Notes under the pieces: model-generated
Databases searched by the model: none
What the model was told of the DNA's origin: nothing
What the model saw: only the letters and a program-made list of their open reading frames with translations
Made by a program: the position numbers and the translations under genes
Source of the DNA: Bacteroides thetaiotaomicron VPI-5482
GTDB lineage: Bacteria; Bacteroidota; Bacteroidia; Bacteroidales; Bacteroidaceae
DNA: 64,000 nt
Assembly: GCF_000011065.1 (NCBI RefSeq)
Contig: NC_004663.1
Location: 2,108,001 to 2,172,000 of the forward strand
Reading direction: 5' to 3'
Part shown: one piece after another, positions 18,087 to 27,359 of the stretch
How positions within the stretch are numbered: the stretch's first letter is position 1
Layout of the letters: each line of letters opens with the position of its first letter

Positions 18087-18938
18087 CTATTCTAATATGA
18101 CTTTCTGCCCGCTCAACTGATAATTGATTCCCAAAGAACCAAATACTTTTTTCAATGTTTCGTGCAGATCTCTCGTCAGGATGGTTCCGTTATAGTACAG
18201 TTCATTATATTTTTCACACCCTACCACTTCCACATCAAAGATATGCTGAATATCTGCTACTACATTGACCAGCGGATCATCTTCATAACCGAGTACTTCG
18301 GGCAGTTCTTCCTTTTCCTGAACAGGACCAATCTTATTCTCATCACAGCGTACACTTTCACCGGCATTCAATGTCTGTTCGCCGATTGGTGTCTCTACCT
18401 TCACTGTTCCCTCTTCACAATTGACAGTGATCGTTTTTCCTTCCTGCTCGACCAAGAATTTTGTACCTAACACCGTAACATCTCCGGCTTCCGTTCGTAC
18501 AGTAAATGTTTTACCCGGAGTCACGTCAAAAAAGGCCGATCCGAGCAGATTCAGTTTACGCCCCCAAAGCCAACTCACTTTATTATAAGACAAAGTTGAG
18601 TTTTGCATCAGCTTCACAGAACTGCCATCCGGTAGCTTGTAATCGACAGCTACTGCTTCAGACGTAATCTTCTCTTCCGACAGATAGTAATAACCGCCTA
18701 TTCCGAAAAGCAGGATAAACAGGGCCGCTACTCTCCAGTAGATACAACTGCTCCTAAGAACAATCAGTTTCTGTCTTCCTGCAGCGTTCGGTCTGCTTGT
18801 TAATGCATCCGCACGTTTTTCTTCACGAAATTCTTCTAACTTCCCACCAACTACAGACTTCCGTGCAAACAACTCACCTTTCAGAGGAAGTTTGCCGTCT
18901 TCCATATATTGTTCCAGAAGTTCTTTCCTATTCTCCAT
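18087..18938 (-). CDS. FecR-type anti-sigma factor
   Basis: A 283-residue FecR-like protein. It has an N-terminal cytoplasmic part of about 80 residues, one transmembrane helix near 88-106 (IYWRVAALFILLFGIGGYYYL), a periplasmic FecR domain (YKLPDGSSVKLMQNSTLSYN, about 118-210) and a C-terminal DUF4974-type domain (about 222-283). The family holds an ECF sigma factor at the membrane until a TonB-dependent receptor signals. It follows the sigma gene by 9 bp. No SusC-like receptor or SusD gene is nearby, so the receptor partner is unknown. Confidence 0.88.
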   Translation of the reverse strand: MENRKELLEQYMEDGKLPLKGELFARKSVVGGKLEEFREEKRADALTSRPNAAGRQKLIVLRSSCIYWRVAALFILLFGIGGYYYLSEEKITSEAVAVDYKLPDGSSVKLMQNSTLSYNKVSWLWGRKLNLLGSAFFDVTPGKTFTVRTEAGDVTVLGTKFLVEQEGKTITVNCEEGTVKVETPIGEQTLNAGESVRCDENKIGPVQEKEELPEVLGYEDDPLVNVVADIQHIFDVEVVGCEKYNELYYNGTILTRDLHETLKKVFGSLGINYQLSGQKVILE

Positions 18939-18947
18939 ATCCTCACC

Positions 18948-19538
18948 TCAATTAAAAATCCATAAATTAGCAGCTACAGTCAACAGGAATGATTTGCTCA
19001 ATCGCTCTCTCAGTCTGGATATTGCCATGTGGGTAGTATTATAAACAGTACGGGAAGTCAGCCCCATCACTTCGGCTATTTCATCCGAATCCAGTTTTTT
19101 ATAATACTTCAGGTATAATACCTCTCTCTGCTGCTTTGTCAAGCCATTTATTTCTTTCTGCAGAACTTCTAACTGCTCTCTTTCAAGTTCGGAACGGACA
19201 ATCGCTGTTTCTATGTCTATCTCCAAATCGAATCTATATTCGCTTGAATTAACTTCGTCCAATGATGTGAATACGCCATTAGCAGTTTTCTTCAACTCAT
19301 TCAGCAGCATGCGTTTCAGCGCCACACACAGGTAAGCGGATATGGACTGAGGCTCGGAACAACTCTGCCTCTTCTCATACAGATAAACGAACAATGACTG
19401 AATGGATTCAGTTACCAGATTATCATCACCGGCAATCTTCATCCCATATCCGTAAAGTAAATCCGAATATTCATTGTAGAGTTGCCGGAATGCTTCTTCA
19501 TCCCCCTGCTGGATTTTCTCCCAAAATGTTGTATTCAT
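18948..19538 (-). CDS. ECF-family RNA polymerase sigma factor
   Basis: A 196-residue ECF sigma factor with region 2 (EAFRQLYNEYSDLLYGYGMKI, about 14-34, through QSIQSLFVYLYEK) and region 4 with a helix-turn-helix (LTKQQREVLYLKYYKKLDSDEIAEVMGL, split about 128-160). The start has a good ribosome-binding site, AAGGAG seven bases upstream. It forms a pair with the FecR gene directly downstream. Unlike most Bacteroides pairs of this type there are no nutrient-uptake genes next to it; the next operon on the far side is the capsule recombinase. Confidence 0.9.
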   Translation of the reverse strand: MNTTFWEKIQQGDEEAFRQLYNEYSDLLYGYGMKIAGDDNLVTESIQSLFVYLYEKRQSCSEPQSISAYLCVALKRMLLNELKKTANGVFTSLDEVNSSEYRFDLEIDIETAIVRSELEREQLEVLQKEINGLTKQQREVLYLKYYKKLDSDEIAEVMGLTSRTVYNTTHMAISRLRERLSKSFLLTVAANLWIFN

Positions 19539-19614
19539 TTCTCCTTCCCTTATTTACAGGTAACATAATTCTTCCCCTTTTACCAATTATTTTTGTTAAA
19601 TTCCACCAAGCAGA

Positions 19615-21189
19615 CTAAAATTCACTTGTGAAGTGGAATTTAATGTGCTTGAAGTCCATTTGTGCCATCTGAAGCACATAGCCTGAATCGGCAAGGAATA
19701 CGTCACGTCCTTCCCTGTCCTTCGCCATATATTGGTATTTACGTTTCTTGAAAGCTTCCAGCTCAGCAGGATCATCGCTTTCTACCCAACAAGCCTTGTA
19801 CAAACTTACCGGTTCCCAACGGCAAGAAGCATTGTACTCGTTCAGCAGACGATACTGGATAACCTCAAACTGCAACTGTCCGACCGTACCGATAATCTTA
19901 CGGCCGTTGAACTGATTGACAAACAACTGTGCCACACCTTCGTCCATCAACTGGTCGATACCCTTTGCCAGCTGTTTCTGCTTCATCGGATCGGCATTTT
20001 CGATATACTTGAACATCTCCGGCGAGAAGCTGGGCAAGCCGCGGAAATGGAGCAGTTCTCCTTCCGTCAGCGTATCACCGATCTTGAAAGTTCCGTTGTC
20101 CGGCAAACCGATGATATCTCCTGCATAGGCTTCGTCAATGGTCGTTTTCCGCTGCGCCATAAACTGGGTGGGCGATGAGAAACGCATGGTCTTGCCATGA
20201 CGGACGTGCTGATAGGGTGCATTACGTACAAATTTGCCCGAACATATCTTGCAGAATGCTACACACGAACGATGATTCGGGTCGATATTGGCGGTAATCT
20301 TAAAGATGAATCCGGTGAATTTCGGTTCGTCCGGTTTCACTTCACGCTCTTCTGCCTGTACAGGACGAGGACTGGGAGCAATCTCCACAAAGCAGTTCAA
20401 CAATTCCTGTACACCAAAATTATTCAAGGCAGAGCCAAAGAATACAGGCGCGCAATCTCCTGCCAGATAAGATTCCACATCCAGTTCCGGATAAACTCCT
20501 TCGATCAGTTCCAGATCGCCACGCAGTTTGTCTGCCAGCGGCTTACCGATCTGCTTATCCAGTTCTTCCGTATGTATGTCGACTTCTACCTTCTCCGTCA
20601 CCACTTGTTTGGAAGGTTGGTACAAGTCCAGTTTCTTCTCATAAATATTATATACTCCTTTGAAGCGGGCTCCCTGTTCGATAGGCCATGACAGCGGGCG
20701 GACCTGAATCATCAGTTCTTCTTCCAGCTCGTCCAGCAAGTCAAACGGGTCCTTACCTTCACGGTCCATTTTATTAACGAAAATGATGACCGGAGTTTTT
20801 CTCATACGGCACACTTCCATCAGTTTACGGGTTTGTGTTTCCACACCTTTCGCTCCGTCTACTACAATGATAACGCTGTCTACAGCAGTCAGCGTACGGT
20901 ATGTGTCTTCGGCAAAGTCCTGGTGACCCGGAGTATCAAGAATATTGATCTTGTAGTCCCGATAGTCAAATTCCATTACGGAAGTTGTCACCGAGATACC
21001 ACGCTGTTTCTCAATCTCCATCCAGTCGGAAGTAGCCGTTTTCTTGATTTTATTGCTCTTGACCGCACCTGCCACCTGAATCTGACCACCGAAAAGCAAT
21101 AACTTCTCCGTCAATGATGTCTTACCGGCATCCGGATGCGCAATAATGGCGAATGTTCGCCGTCTCTGTATTTCTGTATTATCTGCCAT
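19615..21189 (-). CDS. prfC: Peptide chain release factor 3
   Basis: A 524-residue translational GTPase. The G domain has AHPDAGKTSLTEKLL (G1), TAT..RGISVTTSV region (G2), DTPGHQDFAED (G3) and NKMDREG (G4). RF3 removes RF1/RF2 from the ribosome after peptide release. I start at the ATG at 21189, which gives the normal MADNTEIQRRR N-terminus; an upstream in-frame ATG at 21234 would overlap rfbD by 40 bp. It is the last gene of a leftward cluster. Confidence 0.95.
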   Translation of the reverse strand: MADNTEIQRRRTFAIIAHPDAGKTSLTEKLLLFGGQIQVAGAVKSNKIKKTATSDWMEIEKQRGISVTTSVMEFDYRDYKINILDTPGHQDFAEDTYRTLTAVDSVIIVVDGAKGVETQTRKLMEVCRMRKTPVIIFVNKMDREGKDPFDLLDELEEELMIQVRPLSWPIEQGARFKGVYNIYEKKLDLYQPSKQVVTEKVEVDIHTEELDKQIGKPLADKLRGDLELIEGVYPELDVESYLAGDCAPVFFGSALNNFGVQELLNCFVEIAPSPRPVQAEEREVKPDEPKFTGFIFKITANIDPNHRSCVAFCKICSGKFVRNAPYQHVRHGKTMRFSSPTQFMAQRKTTIDEAYAGDIIGLPDNGTFKIGDTLTEGELLHFRGLPSFSPEMFKYIENADPMKQKQLAKGIDQLMDEGVAQLFVNQFNGRKIIGTVGQLQFEVIQYRLLNEYNASCRWEPVSLYKACWVESDDPAELEAFKKRKYQYMAKDREGRDVFLADSGYVLQMAQMDFKHIKFHFTSEF

Positions 21190-21194
21190 ATTTA

Positions 21195-22043
21195 TTATAA
21201 AGTATCGATGCATCTTTTCAGGCTTTCCTCCCAATGAGGTATTTCGATGCCGAACGTTGTTTTTATTTTTGTTTTATCGAGTACGGAATATGCAGGGCGG
21301 TTCGCTCTTGTAGGATATTCCGCCGTATGCAGCGGTTTCACTTTGCATGAAGTGATTCCTGCCAAACGATGAATAGCTACCGTAAAGTCATACCAGGAGC
21401 AGACTCCTTCGTTGCTGAAATGATAGACTCCACGAACGATGCCTTTATTAATAATAGCAAAGATGGCCTGTGCCAGGTCATTGGCGTAAGTAGGAGTTCC
21501 TACCTGATCGAAAATGACTCCCAGACTATCACGCTCTTTGCCCAGACGGATCATCGTCTTCACGAAGTTGTTGCCAAAAGTGGAATAAAGCCATGCGGTA
21601 CGGATAACGACTGACTTTTCGCAATGATTCAGTACCTCATATTCTCCTTCAAGTTTCGTTGTTCCATATACCGAATTCGGACATGGATCGCATTCTTCTG
21701 TATAAGGAATATGAGCGGTGCCGTCAAAAACATAGTCGGTAGACACCTGAATCATCGCCGCACCATTAAACTGCGCTGCACATGCCAGCGTTTTAGGAGC
21801 TTCACTGTTCAGCTTGTAAGCCAGTTCCGAATCATCTTCCGCTTTATCTACTGCTGTATATGCCGCACAATTAACAATAAGCTCAATCCGCTTTTCAGCA
21901 ATATATGCCCAAACAGCGTCCTTATTACAGATGTCCAGCTCCTGCACATCTGTGAAATAATACGTATGTTGCGGATTCTCTTTTGCAAGAACTTGCATTT
22001 CATTGCCAAGCTGACCATTGGCACCCGTCACTAAAATTCTCAT
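21195..22043 (-). CDS. rfbD: dTDP-4-dehydrorhamnose reductase
   Basis: A 282-residue extended short-chain reductase. The NAD(P)-binding motif is LVTGANGQLGNEM (3-15), the strand-end NCAAYTAVDKAE is near 58, and the catalytic Ser/Thr with YxxxK is VYGTTKLEGEY near 130. It reduces dTDP-4-dehydro-L-rhamnose to dTDP-L-rhamnose. Its rfbA/B/C partners are not in the window. It starts one base after the stop of the DUF4924 gene and ends 5 bp before prfC. Confidence 0.93.
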   Translation of the reverse strand: MRILVTGANGQLGNEMQVLAKENPQHTYYFTDVQELDICNKDAVWAYIAEKRIELIVNCAAYTAVDKAEDDSELAYKLNSEAPKTLACAAQFNGAAMIQVSTDYVFDGTAHIPYTEECDPCPNSVYGTTKLEGEYEVLNHCEKSVVIRTAWLYSTFGNNFVKTMIRLGKERDSLGVIFDQVGTPTYANDLAQAIFAIINKGIVRGVYHFSNEGVCSWYDFTVAIHRLAGITSCKVKPLHTAEYPTRANRPAYSVLDKTKIKTTFGIEIPHWEESLKRCIDTL

Positions 22044-22589
22044 TTATTCATCAAGTTTTAATTCCCCTTTCAGGTCTTTATCGTAATAGTTTGCCAACAT
22101 GGAAAGAAAGCTGCTGATAGCTTCTACCGCCTTCATAGTCCCCTCGCTGACAGGCTTTTTCTGCAGACGAAGCAAAAGTAGTCCATAGAGTGCTTCGAAG
22201 CAAGTCTCCAGTTCCGGCTCTTCTTTTTTGCCATTCTTATTCCGCAGTTCTACAATAAACGGCAATGCTTTGAAATAAGCGGCACTGTAGAAAGGAAATT
22301 TGGGAGAAGAAGTCAACGCATTATGAAGCTCTGTCAGATTGATGATGATGTTCTTGTTAATCTGCAAATGACCTTTTTCACGTACCCCTTCCTCATTCAT
22401 CATGGTGATCAGGTTGCCGTACCACTCTCGCAGGGCAGGACGCTGATCTTCCGGATAACGGGCGATCACATTCGCCTCGATCTCCTCCAGCTCACCATGA
22501 TTGGCGCGGATCAGGTCTTCTTCTTGCCACATATATATAAGGTACTCGGCAATGTTTTTCTCTTTAAGCTGTCTGGCTATCTGATTCAT
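22044..22589 (-). CDS. DUF4924 family protein
   Basis: A 181-residue soluble, mainly helical protein without signal peptide or membrane segment. The charged N-terminus (IARQLKEKNIAEYLIYMWQ) and the length fit DUF4924, a family restricted to Bacteroidetes with no known function. It is fixed in a cluster with rfbD and prfC, which hints at a housekeeping role but does not say which. Confidence 0.75.
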   Translation of the reverse strand: MNQIARQLKEKNIAEYLIYMWQEEDLIRANHGELEEIEANVIARYPEDQRPALREWYGNLITMMNEEGVREKGHLQINKNIIINLTELHNALTSSPKFPFYSAAYFKALPFIVELRNKNGKKEEPELETCFEALYGLLLLRLQKKPVSEGTMKAVEAISSFLSMLANYYDKDLKGELKLDE

Positions 22590-22600
22590 AAGTTTTCTTC

Positions 22601-23254
22601 TTAATAAAGTGACTCTCCCAGCAACGTATAGATTAATCCCGCCACCGACACCAGCATCACAATGCTGCCAATCACACGATTCAGTATCCAGATGCCCCGT
22701 AAGTTAAACTTAGTGCGCACTTTATTCACAAAATAAGTGATTCCGAGCCACCACACCAGCGCCCCCGAAGCAATGGCAAGATACCCCGTAATTTCTTCGA
22801 ACACCACGACACCGGGCTGCACAAAGGCAAAACGGGCAAATAGTCCGATAAACAGGAATATAATCAGAGGATTGGAGAGCGTGACAAAGAATGCGGTAAT
22901 GAAATTGTGAAAGTAAGAACCTTTATTGGACGATGCCGGACGGATGGATTGTACCGGATTGCTGCGAAAGGTATAGATTCCGAAAAGTAGCAGCATGATG
23001 CTGCCCAACAACTGCAGATAAAAAATATTCTTATTAATATAATCGAACACAAAGCTCATACCATAACCTGTCAACAGAGCATAAGCTATGTCGCTTAATG
23101 AGGCTCCAAGCCCTGTCACAAATCCATACCAGCGCCCTTTATTCAGCGTCCTCTGAATGCAGAGAACCCCCACCGGTCCGAGAGGTGCGGACACAACAAC
23201 GCCTATAATAAAGCCTTTCACTATTATATCGAATATTGTTTCAATCTGAATCAT
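22601..23254 (-). CDS. LysE/RhtB-family exporter
   Basis: A 217-residue membrane protein with six predicted helices. The first is FDIIVKGFIIGVVVSAPLGP; the APLGPVGVLCIQRTL segment is the LysE family signature. These proteins export amino acids or related small molecules. I start at the ATG at 23254. The same frame stays open for 213 more codons upstream, but that part reads as non-family sequence antisense to purL and its promoter, so it is not coding. Confidence 0.88.
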   Translation of the reverse strand: MIQIETIFDIIVKGFIIGVVVSAPLGPVGVLCIQRTLNKGRWYGFVTGLGASLSDIAYALLTGYGMSFVFDYINKNIFYLQLLGSIMLLLFGIYTFRSNPVQSIRPASSNKGSYFHNFITAFFVTLSNPLIIFLFIGLFARFAFVQPGVVVFEEITGYLAIASGALVWWLGITYFVNKVRTKFNLRGIWILNRVIGSIVMLVSVAGLIYTLLGESLY

Positions 23255-23341
23255 GCCGCAAATATCGCACTTTTTTATGAGAAGAGGATAGGATATTAAC
23301 GTTTTTTCCACACAAGAGTCACTATATACACCAAAATTGCT

Positions 23342-23349
23342 TATCTTTG
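23342..23349 (+). promoter_or_regulatory. -7 element for purL
   Basis: TATCTTTG is a perfect TAnnTTTG. No good TTTG is found at the -33 distance. The expected start near 23356 leaves a leader of about 28 nt before the purL ATG. Confidence 0.55.
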
Positions 23350-23383
23350 CGCCACAGAAAAATCGTAAAATCAAAAAATAAAC

Positions 23384-26300
23384 ATGATTCTTTTTTTCAG
23401 AACCCCTTCCAAGAGCGTGATTGCCGTAGAGAGCAACCATCAGCTCACCCCGGACGAAAGTAATAAACTCTGCTGGCTTTTTGGAGAAGCCGTGACGGAA
23501 AGTGAAGAAAACCTGAAAGGCTGTTTCGTCGGCCCACGCCGCGAAATGATTACCCCTTGGAGTACAAACGCAGTAGAAATCACCCAAAACATGGGACTTG
23601 AAGACATTCTCCGCATTGAGGAATATTTTCCGGTAAAAGATGAAAATGCCGACTACGACCCGATGCTGCAACGCATGTACAAAGGACTCGACCAAAACGT
23701 ATTCACCACCAACCGCCAACCGGAACCTATCGTATCCATCGAAGACCTCGAAGCCTACAACGAAAAAGAAGGCCTCGCACTCTCGAAAGAAGAAATGGAC
23801 TATCTGAAAAAGGTAGAAAACGATCTGGGACGCAAGTTGACTGACTCCGAAGTTTTCGGTTTCGCACAGATCAACTCTGAACACTGTCGCCACAAAATAT
23901 TCGGTGGAACATTCATCATCGACGGTGTAGAACAGGAATCATCTCTGTTCCAGATGATTAAAAAGACCACACAGGAGAATCCGAATAAAATCATCTCTGC
24001 TTATAAAGACAACGTAGCCTTCGCCGAAGGTCCGGTAGTTGAACAGTTTGCTCCGGCAGATCACTCAAAACCTGACTTCTTCCAGGTGAAAGACATCAAA
24101 AGCGTCATCTCACTGAAAGCAGAAACTCATAACTTCCCGACGACTGTAGAACCGTTCAACGGCGCATCTACCGGTACAGGCGGTGAAATCCGCGACCGTA
24201 TGGGTGGTGGCAAAGGTTCATGGCCGATCGCAGGTACTGCTGTCTACATGACTTCTTATCCCCGCACGGACGAAGGCCGCGAATGGGAAGATATTCTTCC
24301 GGTACGCAAATGGCTGTACCAGACTCCGGAACAGATTCTGATCAAGGCATCCAACGGTGCTTCCGACTTCGGTAACAAGTTCGGCCAACCGCTGATCTGC
24401 GGCTCAGTATTGACTTTCGAACACACGGAAAACAACGAAGTTTATGGCTACGACAAAGTAATCATGCTTGCGGGCGGTGTAGGCTACGGCACACAACGTG
24501 ACTGCCTCAAAGGTACTCCGGAAGCAGGAAACAAAGTAGTCGTCATCGGTGGAGACAATTATCGTATCGGACTGGGTGGCGGTTCCGTATCTTCTGTAGA
24601 TACCGGTCGTTACAGCAGCGGTATCGAACTGAATGCCGTACAACGTGCCAACGCCGAAATGCAGAAACGTGCCAACAACGTAGTACGCGCTCTCTGCGAG
24701 GAAGATGTGAATCCGGTAGTTTCTATCCACGACCACGGTTCGGCAGGTCACGTAAACTGTCTGTCGGAATTGGTGGAAGAATGTGGCGGTCTGATCGACA
24801 TGAGCAAACTTCCGATCGGCGACAAGACATTGTCCGCTAAAGAAATCATCGCCAACGAAAGTCAGGAACGTATGGGACTTCTGATCAAAGAAGAAGCCAT
24901 CGAACATGTACGTAAGATCGCCGAACGCGAACGCGCTCCGATGTACGTAGTAGGTGAAACAACCGGCGATCACCGCTTCTCTTTCCAGCAGGCAGACGGC
25001 GTACGTCCGTTCGACCTGGCCGTTGAGCAGATGTTCGGTTCATCTCCGAAGACTTATATGATCGACAAGACCGTAGAACGTCATTATGAAATGCCGGAAT
25101 ACGAATTGCCGAAATTACATGAATACCTGACCAATGTGCTGCAACTCGAAGCCGTAGCTTGTAAGGACTGGCTGACAAATAAGGTAGACCGTTCCGTTAC
25201 GGGCAAAGTAGCCCGCCAGCAATGCCAGGGCGAACTTCAATTGCCGTTGAGCGACTGTGGTGTCGTAGCACTCGACTATCGTGGTGAAAAAGGTATCGCC
25301 ACTTCTATCGGTCACGCTCCGCAAGCCGCACTGGCTGATCCGGCTGCCGGCTCTATCCTTTCGGTATCCGAAGCACTGACAAACCTTGTATGGGCTCCGA
25401 TGGCAGAAGGCATGGACAGCATTTCCCTGTCTGCCAACTGGATGTGGCCGTGCCGCTCACAGGAAGGTGAAGACGCCCGTCTTTACACTGCCGTGAAAGC
25501 ATTGAGCGACTTCTGCTGCGCTCTGCAAATCAATGTTCCTACCGGAAAGGACTCTTTGTCCATGACACAGAAATATCCGAACGGCGAGAAAGTGATTTCT
25601 CCGGGAACAGTGATCGTTTCTGCCGGCGGTGAAGTATCCGACGTGAAGAAAGTCGTATCTCCGGTATTGGTGAACAACGAAAAGACAACACTCTACCATA
25701 TCGATTTCAGCTTTGACGAACTGAAGCTAGGAGGTTCCGCTTTTGCACAGTCTCTGGGTAAAGTTGGCGACGACGTACCCTGCGTACAGGATGCCGAATA
25801 CTTCCGCGATGCTTTCCTTGCCGTACAGGAACTGGTGAACAAGGGACTGATCCTGGCAGGACACGATATTTCAGCAGGTGGTCTGATCACTACATTACTG
25901 GAAATGTGCTTCGCCAACGTTGAAGGCGGTATGGAAATCAGCCTCGACAAGATGAAGGAACAAGATATCATCAAGATTCTGTTTGCAGAAAATCCGGGTA
26001 TCGTGATCCAGATCAGCGACAAGCATAAAGAAGAAGTGAAAAAGATTCTGGAAGATGCAGGCGTAGGATTCGTGAAACTGGGTAAACCGACCGACGAACG
26101 TCATATCCTGGTATCGAAGGGCGACGCTACTTATCAGTTCGGCGTTGACTATATGCGTGATGTATGGTATTCTTCTTCTTACCTGCTCGACCGCAAACAG
26201 TCTATGAACGGCTGCGCAAAGAAACGTTTCGAAAACTACAAGATGCAACCGGTTGAATTCGCTTTCATGCCCGGATTCAAAGGTAAACTCTCTCAGTATG

Positions 26301-27088
26301 GTATCACTCCGGACCGTCGTACTCCGAGCGGTGTCCGCGCTGCCATCATCCGCGAGAAAGGAACGAACGGCGAACGCGAAATGGCTTACTCACTCTATCT
26401 TGCCGGCTTCGACGTGAAAGACGTGACGATGACCGACCTGATCAGCGGACGCGAAACACTGGAAGATGTAAACATGATTGTTTACTGCGGTGGATTCTCC
26501 AACTCCGACGTACTCGGTTCGGCCAAAGGATGGGCAGGAGGTTTCTTGTTCAACCCTAAAGCCAAAGAGGCACTTGACAAGTTCTACGCACGTGAAGATA
26601 CGCTTTCACTGGGTATCTGCAACGGTTGCCAGCTGATGATGGAACTGGGACTTATCAATCCGGAACACGAAAAGAAAGGCAAGATGCTGCACAACGACTC
26701 ACATAAATTCGAATCGACTTATGTAGGCTTGACAATCCCGACCAACCGCAGTGTAATGTTCGGCTCATTGAGCGGCAGCAAACTGGGTATCTGGGTGGCT
26801 CACGGAGAAGGTAAATTCTCTCTGCCTTACGATGAAGACCAATACAACGTAGTGGCAAAATACAGCTACGATGAATACCCCGGCAACCCGAACGGTTCCG
26901 ATTATTCTATCGCAGGTCTTGCCAGCGCCGACGGCCGCCATCTGGCAATGATGCCTCACCTCGAACGTGCTATCTTCCCGTGGCAGAATGGCTGCTATCC
27001 TGCTGACCGTAAGAACAGCGATCAGATTACTCCATGGATAGAAGCATTTGTCAACGCCCGCAAATGGGTAGAAGAGAAGACTAAATAA
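23384..27088 (+). CDS. purL: Phosphoribosylformylglycinamidine synthase
   Basis: A 1234-residue large-type FGAM synthase. The synthetase part holds KAETHNFPTTVEPFNGASTG near residue 246, the repeated AIRS-like halves, and FGQPLICG. The C-terminal glutaminase has LGICNGCQLMMELG near residue 1074 (nucleophilic Cys) and PHLERAIFPWQ near 1198. It makes FGAM from FGAR, glutamine and ATP in purine synthesis. Length is right for the single-chain form. It stands alone with its own promoter and terminator. Confidence 0.96.
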   Translation: MILFFRTPSKSVIAVESNHQLTPDESNKLCWLFGEAVTESEENLKGCFVGPRREMITPWSTNAVEITQNMGLEDILRIEEYFPVKDENADYDPMLQRMYKGLDQNVFTTNRQPEPIVSIEDLEAYNEKEGLALSKEEMDYLKKVENDLGRKLTDSEVFGFAQINSEHCRHKIFGGTFIIDGVEQESSLFQMIKKTTQENPNKIISAYKDNVAFAEGPVVEQFAPADHSKPDFFQVKDIKSVISLKAETHNFPTTVEPFNGASTGTGGEIRDRMGGGKGSWPIAGTAVYMTSYPRTDEGREWEDILPVRKWLYQTPEQILIKASNGASDFGNKFGQPLICGSVLTFEHTENNEVYGYDKVIMLAGGVGYGTQRDCLKGTPEAGNKVVVIGGDNYRIGLGGGSVSSVDTGRYSSGIELNAVQRANAEMQKRANNVVRALCEEDVNPVVSIHDHGSAGHVNCLSELVEECGGLIDMSKLPIGDKTLSAKEIIANESQERMGLLIKEEAIEHVRKIAERERAPMYVVGETTGDHRFSFQQADGVRPFDLAVEQMFGSSPKTYMIDKTVERHYEMPEYELPKLHEYLTNVLQLEAVACKDWLTNKVDRSVTGKVARQQCQGELQLPLSDCGVVALDYRGEKGIATSIGHAPQAALADPAAGSILSVSEALTNLVWAPMAEGMDSISLSANWMWPCRSQEGEDARLYTAVKALSDFCCALQINVPTGKDSLSMTQKYPNGEKVISPGTVIVSAGGEVSDVKKVVSPVLVNNEKTTLYHIDFSFDELKLGGSAFAQSLGKVGDDVPCVQDAEYFRDAFLAVQELVNKGLILAGHDISAGGLITTLLEMCFANVEGGMEISLDKMKEQDIIKILFAENPGIVIQISDKHKEEVKKILEDAGVGFVKLGKPTDERHILVSKGDATYQFGVDYMRDVWYSSSYLLDRKQSMNGCAKKRFENYKMQPVEFAFMPGFKGKLSQYGITPDRRTPSGVRAAIIREKGTNGEREMAYSLYLAGFDVKDVTMTDLISGRETLEDVNMIVYCGGFSNSDVLGSAKGWAGGFLFNPKAKEALDKFYAREDTLSLGICNGCQLMMELGLINPEHEKKGKMLHNDSHKFESTYVGLTIPTNRSVMFGSLSGSKLGIWVAHGEGKFSLPYDEDQYNVVAKYSYDEYPGNPNGSDYSIAGLASADGRHLAMMPHLERAIFPWQNGCYPADRKNSDQITPWIEAFVNARKWVEEKTK

Positions 27089-27111
27089 GATATCTTTCTA
27101 TCATTGAAACG

Positions 27112-27150
27112 GAGGCTGTTATTTGTTATAAAGTAACAGCCTCTTGTTTT
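27112..27150 (+). terminator. Terminator of purL
   Basis: GAGGCTGTTA pairs with TAACAGCCTC around a short loop, followed by TTGTTTT. It begins 24 bp after the purL stop. Confidence 0.8.
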
Positions 27151-27276
27151 AACTCCTTTTCCATACCCAAAGTCTGCATATTACAACTTAATTTCCCTAA
27201 ATAAACAGGATATACAAATAGCTGCGAAAGCTCCTGTATACTTCACTTTGAGAGCACCGTTATCTTAACCTAAAAT

Positions 27277-27307
27277 TTTGTAGTGTCGAAAAATCTTCTT
27301 AATTTTG
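27277..27307 (+). promoter_or_regulatory. Promoter of the hybrid regulator/chromate transporter operon
   Basis: TTTG (27277-27280), 19-nt spacer and TAATTTTG (27300-27307) match the Bacteroides consensus completely. The start point would be near 27314, about 46 nt before the ATG at 27360. Confidence 0.75.
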
Positions 27308-27359
27308 TCAAACTTTCCCCCTCACTAAAGATTCAATAACCCATAAAAGTCCTATTTGT

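Noticed and set aside
23255..23893. N-terminal extension of the LysE-type protein by 213 residues
   Set aside because: It reads through the purL promoter and antisense to purL; the family domain begins at the ATG at 23254.
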